Notes under the pieces: model-generated | What the model saw: the letters and a program-made list of their open reading frames with translations, nothing else | What the model was told of the DNA's origin: nothing | The model's database searches: none | Program-made: the position numbers and the translations under genes | Shown: positions 34,431-44,681 of the stretch, piece after piece | How positions within the stretch are numbered: position 1 is the first letter of the stretch | Layout of the letters: each line of letters begins with the position of its first letter | Source: Solen grandis | Lineage: Eukaryota > Mollusca > Bivalvia > Adapedonta > Solenidae | Length of the DNA stretch: 64,000 nucleotides | NCBI GenBank assembly: GCA_021229015.1 | Contig: CM037777.1 | Location: 68,238,840-68,302,839 of the forward strand | Direction of reading: 5' to 3'

Positions 34431-34620
34431 TTTTATGCACTCGAGTCTGCTACGTTCGATTTGCTCCGCTGACTAGATGATCGCCATCGGTGTTAATGTT
34501 GGCATTATGAATGCATAATTATATGTGGATATCTTTTATCTGTCGAGAGTTACAAAGGTGTTTTTATTAATATACATTGTGCAACAATAGATTACAGGTA
34601 AGTTTGTCTTAACTGATTAG

Positions 34621-34622
<2 letters not shown>

Positions 34623-34672
<50 letters not shown>
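34623..34672. repeat. (AT)25 microsatellite
   Basis: Fifty uninterrupted bases of alternating A and T. Confidence 0.9.
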
Positions 34673-34674
<2 letters not shown>

Positions 34675-34712
34675 CAAGGCAATTTAAGGTTTTTACCGAC
34701 TTGGAGCTTTAG

Positions 34713-34985
34713 TTAATATTTATTTATGGTTGCCCAATGACAGAAATATGGTTGGAAAAAAGAGCGTCTAAGTTCTCTGTATCTTGGACAGACAAGAAGA
34801 AAATGATATTCCAATTCTACTTGAAAAAAAGTTAAAAGGTTGCAGATAGGACATATTCTTTCATTTGTTTCTAGGTTAGTATGTCTCCCTGTCTCTATTG
34901 ATACACTGTGAGATAATGTTCTAAACCTTGTAAGTGCCAATCGAATTTTTTTATCTTGAATTATATCTAGGTTTAGCACATTCCT
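34713..34985 (-). mobile_element. LINE copy c, C-terminal fragment
   Basis: Only the end of ORF2: 'RFRTLSHSVSIETGRHTNLE', 'CPICNL' and 'EYHFLLVCPRYRELRRSFF', the C-x2-C...H-x4-C knuckle of copies a and b. It ends next to the (AT)25 tract, which may be its expanded tail. Confidence 0.7.
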
Positions 34986-34989
34986 TTTT

Positions 34990-35265
34990 TAATTAGTGTT
35001 CTCAACACAAACGCCGACAAGTACCAATTAATTATTCCGTAGTGGATATTTGTAGCAATAATTTATCATCGAATTAATACTGACATCTCAATTACTATTA
35101 AATTTCCAACAGTTTCATTTATTTACAAATTTATGAATTCTTCAAAGAATTAAAATAATGATCCTTTATTTATCATGAAACGTGCCGAAGTATATGTTTG
35201 TATCAATAATTTAATCTCATTAAACTGCAATATTTATTTTTATTGACAAGCAATCAAAGAAGAAC
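34990..35265. other. Spacer between LINE copies, nothing recognised
   Basis: Short AT-rich sequence without repeats or frames of interest. Confidence 0.4.
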
Positions 35266-36067
35266 AGAACAGAAGAACAGAACATAATTTTATTGACTTA
35301 AGCATACAATCGCTCATCGTCATACAAAACACATATATACAAATAACATACACATGCAGGAAAATGGCTACTGAACCGATGTATATCATATATATTTATC
35401 ATTATAACATATTGACCATACTGAAGTGATATAAAGTTGTGAGAGTGGATCAATTAACATGAAGGAATACCGTCTCTGATTGAATTTTAAAACTTTTTAT
35501 ACAAAACTTTGCTAGTTTTACCAAAAGTGCTTTTTTTCTTGTATTGATGAGATTCATGAATTTTAATATATTTGGTCTGTTGTACTAATATTTAGGGATA
35601 AACTGTATTCTTAAATCTCTATATAATGGGCATTTAAGTATAAAATGAAACTCATCTTCTATTTCATTTAAGTTACACAGAGTACATTTACGTTGGCTTC
35701 TAACAATATTTGAGTTACTTTTCATCTTAATTTATGTGAAGAAAGTCGGATTTGTGCTATAGTATTTCTAAGAGTACAATTACTTAGCAGCAACAGATAT
35801 TCAGAGCATTCATACACAGTTTTATATTCTCTATACAAATACAACGATGAACAAAATGACATATTATTTCTCCAAGTCGTAATATATATATCTTTTAAAC
35901 GTGTCTTTAAAATAGGTATAAACATGTCAACATCTACTGATTCTGGAAATAACCAAATCTCATGAAACCCGGCGTTTTGTAAAATATTCATTTTTTTTTA
36001 CCAATTCTCAAAATTTCCTAATATTATTTCTTGTCATTGATTATCTCTTACCGTCTTTAAAATAATA

Positions 36068-37596
36068 TTATCTCCCCTTTTTTCCATATAATTTTAACCA
36101 ATACTGAACCATACGTAAATACCGTGTAATATAAAGAGGAAATCTTCCCAGTTCTGAATATAATGCTAGGGTATTGGTTGATTTTTTTACATTTATAAGT
36201 CTCTTACAAAAAAAATTATGAACAATTTCTAAATTTTCTGCTTTAATATCTCCCCAGACTTCACAACCGTAATTGAGGATGGATAAAACGTACGAGTCAA
36301 AAATATTAAACAATGTGTCTACTGGAATATTTTTCCCTCTAATGATATTTAATAATGAATGCATTGCCCTTAAAGCTTTACCCCTTATTGTATTTGTGGC
36401 AGGAACAAAAGAACCTCCACTCGATATGACAATACCGAGATAGTTGAACGAATTTACAATTTCAATATCCTGACCTCCATACAACCATTTTTCACCCCGT
36501 TTTAACTTCCCACCTTGTTTAAAAGTCATTATTTTTGTTTTCTCAACATTCACCGTTAGATTCCATTTGTCGCAATATATCTTCAATAGATTTAATAACT
36601 CTTGTAATCCTTGAGCTGTTTCTGAACAAATAACAGCATCATCAGCAAATAATAATAAATAAATCGACAATTGGTCTATTAACACCCCGGCATTATTATT
36701 TTCTTTCAAACAATTTTCGATATCATTAATGAAAAGAGAAAACATTATAGGTGACTAACTCCCGGAACAAGCCGATTTCGCTCTGTAAAAATCGAAAGCG
36801 TTTCCATATGTTTTACAGCTAATTTATATTGAAAAAAGTTTCCATCAATGCCATGTTCAATCAACTTATACCATAGACAATTTCGGTTTATATAATCATA
36901 TGCTCGTTTGAAATCTATAAAACATGTATACAAATTATTTTTCTTATTAAATTGCGATTTTATTACATTATGTAATACGAATATGCCGTCCACTGTACTG
37001 TAGTTCTCTTTAAAACCAAACTGCGCATGTAAAAGTTTATCATTATTCACTGACCACTTCTTTAACCTTTCATTTAAAACAACTGTAAACAGCTTGGAAA
37101 AACAACTAGTAATCGCTATGCCTCTATAATTACACGGATCCGAAGGGTCACCTTTCTTATATAGTGGTACCAGTACCCCGTTAGACCATGCACGTGGAAA
37201 CTGTTGTGTGTGTAAAATATGATTGAATAATAAAACAAGCGATTTACCAAGTATGTCAACCCCCTCCTTAAAATACTCATATATAATGCAGTCTAATGAA
37301 CAGGACTTATTGGTCCCTAATTTTCTTGTCACGAGCTTGATTTCTTCAAACGTGATTGGTCTATCTAATTCAGGAAACGATGTATCCTTCTGACTATTAT
37401 CAAAATTGTTTAAGAATTCTAACACCTCAGGATCTTCATTCCTCTGAGGAGATGATAAAATATCTTGAAAATGATGCTGGAATTCAGATAAAGATATCGT
37501 GTTGCTAATATTAGTATGTTTCTTATGCTTAAAATAATTCCAAAATTGTTTTTTTATTTTTAAATTTAAAGGAATAAAATTTTTTTTCTTTAACAA
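36068..37596 (-). pseudogene. LINE copy d reverse transcriptase, two frames
   Basis: 37596-36745 carries 'VLVPLYKKGDPSDPCNYRGI', 'HAQFGFKENYSTVDGIFVL' and 'YTCFIDFKRAYDYINR'. 36745-36068 carries 'LLLFADDAVICSETAQGLQ', 'NVEKTKIMTFKQGG' and 'NSFNYLGIVISSGGSF'. A frameshift near 36760 lies in the 'PGVSHL/MFSLFINDI' stretch that should read as a G-x-x-L-S-P-x-L-F motif. Confidence 0.78.
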
Positions 37597-37879
37597 TATT
37601 TATAATCTCGTTTTTTATGCAAAAACTCCTTTCTTTTTTCATCACTTTTCTCCCAGTTATAATTTTGCATTGCTTGTTGAACCATTTCATATTTGATTCT
37701 ACATTCATCGTCGTACCAATTGTGTCTATTCCCATCAGTATCAAGAAAATTACATTTATTATTACTCCGTTTTTTCTCAAAATATTTATTTCCTTTTTCA
37801 TTTAAAAAAGTGTGAATGAATTGACTAATGCGTCTATTTCGACCAGCAATTAATTCATTTTCTAACATATCTTACTATC

Positions 37880-38813
37880 ATTTATATTCTCAAAAATATG
37901 TCTTTAAAATCAGGATTCCATTTATAAAATACGCTCGTTTTTTGAAAATTATTAGTATAAATCGTATTTGTTTTAAGTGTAAATGATATAGGAGCGTGGT
38001 TAGAAAAATTATTAAATTCATGTATATTAAACGTACATATATAGTCAAAATTCATTTGATGTGTAAGTAAGTAATCTACAATACTTTCACCATTATATGT
38101 AAAACATGTAAAATTGCCAACATCTTTATCGTCATGCAATCTTCCGTTCACAATTCTTACATTTGCTGCCCGACACAGATCAAGTAGATATTCGCCGAAG
38201 CGGTTAGATGTTTTGTCACGTGTTTTTCTTGTTAAGATTGGGTATAAACCATCACCATCATCATCATCATTACCATCGTCATCGTCGCCTATATTATTGT
38301 AAGTATTATTATTATTAACAATATAATCAAACTTTTCACCGATACGTGCATTTAAATCCCCTACTATAAATGTTTCCCCTTATTATTAAAATAACTTAAA
38401 TCGTCTTCTATACTATTAAAAAGGTCTACGTTATACACATCGTGACTAGGTGAGTTTTCAGGTGCAACATCTGTAAAACATAGATACATATCCTCATCAG
38501 TTTTCCAAAACGGTTTTAACAATTTCAACCAAATAATACAATCAATTTCATTTTTTTCTAACTTTACCCCCTTTCTAATAGAGTCTTTAATATATATTAT
38601 TATACCCCCACTTGACCGTTTTGCACGTCTGTGTTTAAAGGCCCTATAGGAGTGAATGGGGTTACTATACCCCTGCAAATCAATCACTGAGTTTTTATTC
38701 GTCCACGTTTCTGATAATCCAATGATATCATACTCTTTTAATAAATTTACAAATTCGTCCGAAGACCTTTTCTCTGCAGTCAGTCCCTCAACGTTCCAGT
38801 GCAAGCACTTCAT
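37880..38813 (-). pseudogene. LINE copy d endonuclease
   Basis: Starts MKCLHWNVEGL at 38813. Contains 'IIGLSETWTNKNSVIDLQGY', 'KRSSGGIIIYIKD', then after a frameshift near 38365 'FIVGDLNARIGEKFDYI', an Asp/Asn-rich loop coded by a GAT-type repeat at 38250-38310, 'VRIVNGRLHDDKDVGNFTCF' and 'NNFSNHAPISF'. In this family the last block is normally S-D-H; here it reads S-N-H, a likely loss of a catalytic Asp. Confidence 0.7.
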
Positions 38814-39934
38814 ACCACCCTCACAGTTGTCCTAGGTATCCCTATACAGTTCATTTTGGATGTAGAGCTTATCCACCCTAAGAAACGCCTCCTTGCCGTC
38901 CAATCTAGCCTGTTGCATGATGGGAATGAGTCGCTTCCGCCTCTCCATAACCTCCCTGGGAAACTGCTCACTGATACCAAACGCTGTACTTTCAGGAGCC
39001 GCGCCGCCTTCCGCACTTGTTCTTTATCGGGGTCATACGCGAATTTCGCCACGATCGGTCGGATTTTCCCATGTCGAAATGAGCCCACTCGATGGGCTCT
39101 ATGAATTCTGATGTTTGTTTTCGCATTTTCTATTTTCAGCTTCTCTTCAATAAAATTTGATATATTGTCTTTGCATTGTTCATCTTTCTCTTCAGGTAAA
39201 TTGAAAAATAATAAATTGTCTCTCATACTCCTGCTCTTTAAATCTATGATATCTTCCTGTAGTTGTGCTTCTTTCTTTTTTCTCTCATTTTCTTCTTGCT
39301 TTATCTGGGCGAATAACGTATCCAGCTCTTTTTGTTTCTGATTGATGCTATCGAGCATACTTGTGTCGAAAGTTCGACTTTTTTCTAGGTCGCTTAGCCG
39401 AGATTCTATGACGCTGATCTTTTGACCGCTATCCTGGACTTGCACGGACAATTTGTTCACCGTGGATTGGATGGAGTCAAGTTGTTTCAGTTTACTGTCC
39501 AATACGTCCAGTCTTTGCAAAATAATTGAGAACATGTCTGTTTGTGTATTGCTCGAGTAAGACTGTATGTTTTGCTGTTGGCCATTATTACATAACACAG
39601 AGGACGCGGACATCATGGCCATGTATTGACCTTGTTGATTCATAATAGGAGCACTATTTGACAAATTATTATTTAAAGTCTGGTATTGATTTTGGTTTTG
39701 AGGAGTGCAAAATATCTGACTTGTATAATTTATACCACACTGAACTTCTGGCCCCCCTCCTTGTAGCGGTATATTCGATTTTCCGTTCATCCCGCCTTTT
39801 GGATCCTTTGTCCGTTTCACCACCAACTGACCATTGTCCGGAGATTCCTTCGTTTTCTTCCGTTTTCTCGGCATATATAAGTTCACATTTATCTCACAAC
39901 TACTGGCTAACTCAATATATTCAAATTGATCCAA
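38810..39934 (-). pseudogene. LINE copy d ORF1 protein, late frameshift
   Basis: 374 codons open. N-terminus basic ('PRKRKKTK'), residues about 135-240 a coiled coil ('LDVLDSKLKQLDSIQSTVNK', 'SVIESRLSDLEK'), then an L1-like RRM and C-terminal part with 'IRIHRAHRVGSFRHGKIRPI' and 'KFAYDPDKEQVRKAARLL'. After this point, near 39000, the protein-like sequence continues in a neighbouring frame ('EVMERRKRLIPIM' type) and stops just before the ORF2 ATG at 38813, so a single indel explains the odd C-terminus. Confidence 0.75.
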
Positions 39935-40024
39935 AATTTATCGATTTCCGATTTTAAATCCATTATTTTATCACTTTTATCCACTCAGTAAAAAAACACG
40001 TCCGCCATTTTCCAACAGAGGTCA

Positions 40025-40430
40025 CATAGTCGAGCGTGTTGTTTACGGACAGCTGTTGTTGAAGGGTAGTTATCTGTTTTAGTTCACTAAAACAATATAT
40101 TTTCTCATTATTTGAACTTGTGATATTTTCATTTCAAATATTTATCACTATACTTAAAAAATGTATTTTATAAATGTGATACTAAAATGGTATATAATAT
40201 ACCTGAAGCATCTTGAAAACAATTTTTTTTATGCATTTCTATTTTTTTCATGCTGTATATTAAAATTACTTCTTGAAAAAAATATAAAAAAGTAAGATTT
40301 TCTTTTACAATGTTTAATCTTTTACCACTGTAAAATTTTATAAAACCTTCCAATCATCAACCATTTCGTTCTGTAAATTAACTTATGTAGTGCCAATAAG
40401 TAACACTTATCGGTCAGAGAATGTTGTAAG
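40025..40430. other. AT-rich, nothing recognised
   Basis: No repeat family or exon seen. Confidence 0.4.
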
Positions 40431-40431
40431 C

Positions 40432-40520
40432 AGTCCAGTAACTTAGCCAGTAGACTATCACCCTTTAGGGGTCCCAGGCTGAAGTCTTGGTCTGGCTGTA
40501 CATTTTTCTCACTTGGTTAT
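40432..40520 (+). mobile_element. SINE-C copy 1
   Basis: 'AGTCTTGGTCTGGCTGTACA' then TTTTTCTCAC, matching 40650-40735 and 53305-53385. The head is too diverged to fold as a tRNA. Confidence 0.5.
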
Positions 40521-40649
40521 TTTGCACCAAACAAGCGATCATTATAGTATCTCCTATGCATATAGTTCCTTTTTGTTTATCAGGAACATTATCAATTTTA
40601 TCTCTGTAAATACTGCAACAATTTCCAAATTTGCAGGGAATATGTAACC

Positions 40650-40735
40650 GTTATCGGTGGGAGACTTTTGTAAGTGGTCTCGGGTTTCAGTCCTGGTCTG
40701 GCTACACATTTTTCTCACCTTCTTGATAACATCGG
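40650..40735 (+). mobile_element. SINE-C copy 2
   Basis: 'GTTTCAGTCCTGGTCTGGCT' then ACACATTTTTCTCACC; the first part is a decayed box B. Confidence 0.5.
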
Positions 40736-41029
40736 AACTTTTTTTGTCCTCTAAATATGTATATTAGGCCTTTGTTTTCATATTTAAACATATTGTGTGT
40801 CTTTCTTCATTGTAAGATTCACTTCAAGTCTTGGAACTAGTTTTCTATTTATGTAATTAAATATATATACTTATGTTAACAAGTTTACATCTAAATAAAA
40901 GTTATGTAAAAAAATGTTTATTTGTTAACCCACATACATTTTATCAGACAATTTTTCTTTGTTGCCGTGCTTATTTCAATGTGCTGCCTCAGGCAGCACT
41001 TTTGTACTTGTTATTCTCTTGTATCAGCT

Positions 41030-42120
41030 ATAGCACAAAACTTTCCTGCTTAAATTGATTCACAAAATTGTTAAGCCTCTTTAAGTTTATAACTGGTCTA
41101 AATTTGCCATTCGGCTTTGAAACAAGAAATATATTTGATATTTGCCTGTCTCATAATCACAAGGGATAAAAACTATTTTTTTTTTGTAATAAAGTCTGAA
41201 CATTTTTTAACCAATGGCTTATGCTGTTTGGAAAAACTGATTTGATTTTGCTTACAAACTAGGAGTTTTTTTTTTAAACAAATTCAATTTTGTAATCACT
41301 AACAACATGTAATACCCATTTATTGGTTGTCAACTGACGCCATTCATCAATGCTATCTTTGATACGACCAACACTAGTGGGGATATTACCTGTCAAGCCG
41401 TACTTGGCCTTGTGGTAGTGGTCACACTAGCTGCTTTTGCCCGGTCTCGCTGACTGCTGGCTGGACTGATAGGGCTGGGATTTTCTACCTCTATATCGGT
41501 AGGACCTCCCGTAGGGTGTCAGGCTCATGTTACAACGGTACCCACTTTTCCGAAAACTCGGTAATGGGTTAGAAATTTCATTAATGCGAAACCCTGTGCC
41601 ACACTTTCCAATCTCAACAGCAATATCATTCCCCAACAAATGCTCTTTGATCGGGGTATTGATATTGCAGAGGTTGCATATCTCTTCTCGAGGTGGGGCC
41701 TGATCATATAGCTCCATCTCAAGGATACATTATACTGAACTTGCCCCAGTCACTGATAACTTTTTGGCCTCCGCATTCTGTCTAATCTGCGCTTTAAGTA
41801 ACGTAACAAGTTTAATCACTGGCATCATAGCCAAGGCAACCAGTTTCTGAATGCTTCGAAAATTTCGGTCTTCCTCCTAGACTCGTTTGTCCAATCTTTC
41901 AAAAGTCTCAGCACTGACCATTGGATGCCCAATTTCCTCAATTCTGTGGAATTTTATACCCCTGTATTATCTTATTTGTGACAAACTGAGTAGTGCAGGC
42001 CGTTGAAACCAACTTGGATAAAGATGGGAAAATTTCTTCCCCTAATTGTGGGGCCTTTAACTCCCATTTCAGCCTTATTTAAGGAATCCAAGGGTAATTA
42101 AGCCACCATCTTTAAAGCGG
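41030..42120 (-). mobile_element. DIRS-like (tyrosine-recombinase-type) retroelement fragment, decayed
   Basis: On the minus strand 41427-41717 has a Gly/Arg/Ser-rich gag-like end ('SYRYRGRKSQPYQSSQQSAR'). It is followed by 'GRIKDSIDEWRQLTTNKWVL' (41400-41290), the phrase that opens the RT polyprotein of DIRS-like elements, and by 'FLVSKPNGKFRPVINLKRLN' near 41060-41130, RT block 1. Stops and frameshifts occur throughout. No integrase or recombinase part is present, so the clade is inferred from the RT start only. Confidence 0.5.
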
Positions 42121-42229
42121 CCTGCTCCAGATTACCTTGTACATTAATATAGTGATCTGGGTCTACCACTTTCAATGGAGACCTGTTACTGAGCCCCTGA
42201 TCATGACTTATCGGTATTCTACATATATG

Positions 42230-42415
42230 ACAGCTCATATTCAGACATGTGAGGAAGCCTTCCAGCTGGCTTGCGGTAGGTCGGTGGTTCTACCCGGATG
42301 TCTCCGTGCATTCAGGGTCTTCCTCCAACTGTAATTAGCTGGACGTCGCTATATGACTGAAATATTGTCGAAGCGACGGTAAACTCAAATAGTCAAGTCA
42401 AGTCAAGTCAAGTCA
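42230..42415 (+). mobile_element. SINE-A copy with (AGTCA)n tail
   Basis: Body GAGGAAGCCTTCCAGCTGGC, GGTCGGTGGTTCTACCCGGA and GGTCTTCCTCCAACTGTAAT, then CTGGACGTCGCTATATGACT, GAAATATTGTCGAAGCGACG and a pentanucleotide tail of AGTCA units to 42415. Confidence 0.75.
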
Positions 42416-42419
42416 TATT

Positions 42420-43155
42420 CAGAGTCATGGTCAAAATTAACCCTATGGTTAGATGTCTGTGAAGGATTGACATTTTCTTCAGGGGACATATCTGATTTTC
42501 TGCACTATTTACACCAGGCCAAGGGCCTGTCTAATGGAAACAAAATTTTCCGGTGTAGGCTTATTCAACATAATTAATTTTTGTTGCTTTGCAACTATGT
42601 GCTATGTTGCTTTGCAACTAAACTACTAGTATGTTTTCCCTTTTCCGGAATGTTCATTTAATACATTCGCGTCTATACATGTAGTTACAGCAAGAAAACG
42701 TTATATGCAAAGAACATGGTTCCCCTTAAAACCCCTGTGACAAAGACGGTACAGCCCATATTTTTCTGTCATTGAGAATAATCAGAGCACTGGATGGCTG
42801 TGAAGGATCAGACATTATATGAAACTTACACATGTAAACATATTTATGCTGTTTAGTGATAAAAGATAAATCACATGCAGCCCTCTGTATTAAGTATGTT
42901 CCAATGAGCATCTTTATGAGCAACTCGTAAATGCACAGGTAAGCATTTGTAGTTAAATTTATCAATAATTCAGGTAAACTAGTTTTTCATAGATGCCGAG
43001 AATGTACGTGTTGTCTCAGAGACATGTAATATCTGGTTGTATTTTCACTAAGAAAAGCAATTCTAATGCCTACATACTGTAGGATGCGGTCAATACATGA
43101 CAGGTCAAAATAATCACACATACATAGATATCGCTTTTTGCTTAAGCAGCTATGA
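42420..43155. other. No gene recognised
   Basis: A duplicated TTGCTTTGCAACTA at 42587-42620 is the only feature seen. Confidence 0.4.
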
Positions 43156-43159
43156 AAAT

Positions 43160-43378
43160 CTTGACTATTGGCTATTTGACTATTTGAGTTTACCGTCGCT
43201 TCGACAGTATTTCAGTCAAATAGCGACGTCCAGCTAATTACGGGTGGAGGAAGACCCCGAATGCACGGAGGCATCCGGGTAGAACCACCGATCTACCGCA
43301 AGCCAGCTGGAAGGCTTCCTCTCATGGAAATCCGAATGACCCTGCCGGGATTCGAACCCACGCGGTGAGGGGCTGAGT
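43160..43378 (-). mobile_element. SINE-A copy, most complete, tRNA-like head
   Basis: The minus-strand head has a box B GGGTTCGAATCCCGG (near 43350-43364), then the same body and CTGAAATACTGTCGAAGCGA tail as the 42230 copy. The head supports tRNA-derived, pol III origin. Confidence 0.75.
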
Positions 43379-43559
43379 GAGTGTGATGAAAATCTTGGAA
43401 TGTTCTACCTTAACCGACATATTTCAATACGAACTATTTTGACATTAGAACAATACATTGTCCTGTTCCTATTAGCCAGATTTATGGGCACGTGTCAAAT
43501 AGCAGGCGCTGCTGGGTAACTACCACTATACAAGTCAGTCGACACACACATATTACCAA

Positions 43560-43615
43560 ACTCCACGCAGTGATCTCCCTTGCAAACTCCACACAGTGAT
43601 CTCCCTTGCGTGCGG
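43560..43615 (-). repeat. Two short copies of the GCAAGGGAGATCACTG terminus
   Basis: CAGTGATCTCCCTTGC occurs twice (near 43568 and 43595), inverted relative to the 8655 and 53845 elements. Confidence 0.5.
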
Positions 43616-43654
43616 GAAAAATAAATAATTCGTCAATAACTTGCATGCTTTCGT

Positions 43655-43775
43655 TGTTGTTGTTGTATTGGGGTTTACCGTCGCTGCGATAGTGTTTCAA
43701 TCATATAGCGACGTCCAGCTAATTACAGGTGGAGGAAGACCCAGAGTACACAGAGGTACCCGGTTAGAACCAGTT
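43655..43775 (-). mobile_element. SINE-A fragment
   Basis: GGTTTACCGTCGCTGCGATA, then ATAGCGACGTCCAGCTAATT and GGTGGAGGAAGACCC: tail and part of the body, truncated. Confidence 0.7.
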
Positions 43776-44284
43776 TAAGTTACATTCTTCATGAATCCCG
43801 CTGCATTTCTTGTGGCGTGGGGGATATGCTAATACGATTGACACAACACAATTAGTATAATAATGTTCATACGTGACTGTTCTGTGACAGTTTTGTGGGA
43901 TATAGAATACATATGGTGTATCACGCATTATCTTAAATGATGTTTTGGTTTTCGGAATTCATTCGAAAATCATTTCAGGCATATCAGACTGGTTACTATC
44001 AGTTTTACGGACTTCTCCCTCATCTACATCCGGTGCGCGACTATCAGAAGTGATAACATGGCATCAATAATTACAAATCAAAAACTAATTATTTGAAAGA
44101 ATTGTAACGACAATATGGAATTATTTAATGATTTTTGGGAATAATATTTTTCACTGCAAACTTTCATTTTAAGGTCTACACGCGTGTCTGATTTTTGTAT
44201 TAATGTGGTTTTTATAATATTTTCTTTAAATCGGGATATGATATAAAACGCCGTGTGTTTTTATTTGTTAAATTTTTAGAGGCA

Positions 44285-44298
44285 AAAAATGCGAATTG
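44285..44298 (+). repeat. Left target-site duplication of LINE e
   Basis: AAAAATGCGAATTG, identical to 49177-49190. Confidence 0.7.
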
Positions 44299-44681
44299 GT
44301 TTAAACAATATTTATTTGCCATATAATACATTTGATACATGTATACATTGTTGCGAAATAAAGCTAGAATTGGGAAAAAAGTTGATTTACAACTTATATA
44401 AATCCCTCTTCTAGGAAAAAACATTTACATAAGTACATTAGTACGCAAATAGTTATGGCAAAAATTCATAGCTCGGATCTTCATACTTTCATAGAGAAAA
44501 AAAGAAAGTCCATAAGTTAAGGTGGTGAGAATCTATAAATGTTAGTCAATTTATATGTTTGAGAAAAAAAAAAAGAATTGCAGAAGAGAGATGAAAAGAT
44601 TAAATCGTGATCAAATAGAATGAAAAGTCTAACTCGAGACCTCGTCACGTTGACTTTGACAAGAAAAACGATTTGTCGCTG

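Larger units (their letters stand above)
35268..40020 (-). mobile_element. LINE copy d, nearly full length, (TTCTG)n tail
   Basis: ORF1 (39934 to about 38830), then ORF2 with endonuclease (38813 to about 37880) and RT (37596 to 36068), then a degraded C-terminus (35991-35722) and a TTCTGTTCTTCTGTTCTG tail at 35268. The layout equals copy a, with a diverged sequence. ORF2 is broken by several frameshifts, so it is not autonomous. Confidence 0.8.

Noticed and set aside
42230..43775. SINE-A copies as possible exons
   Set aside because: The same sequence recurs at several places in both orientations with a tRNA-like head, so it is repetitive.
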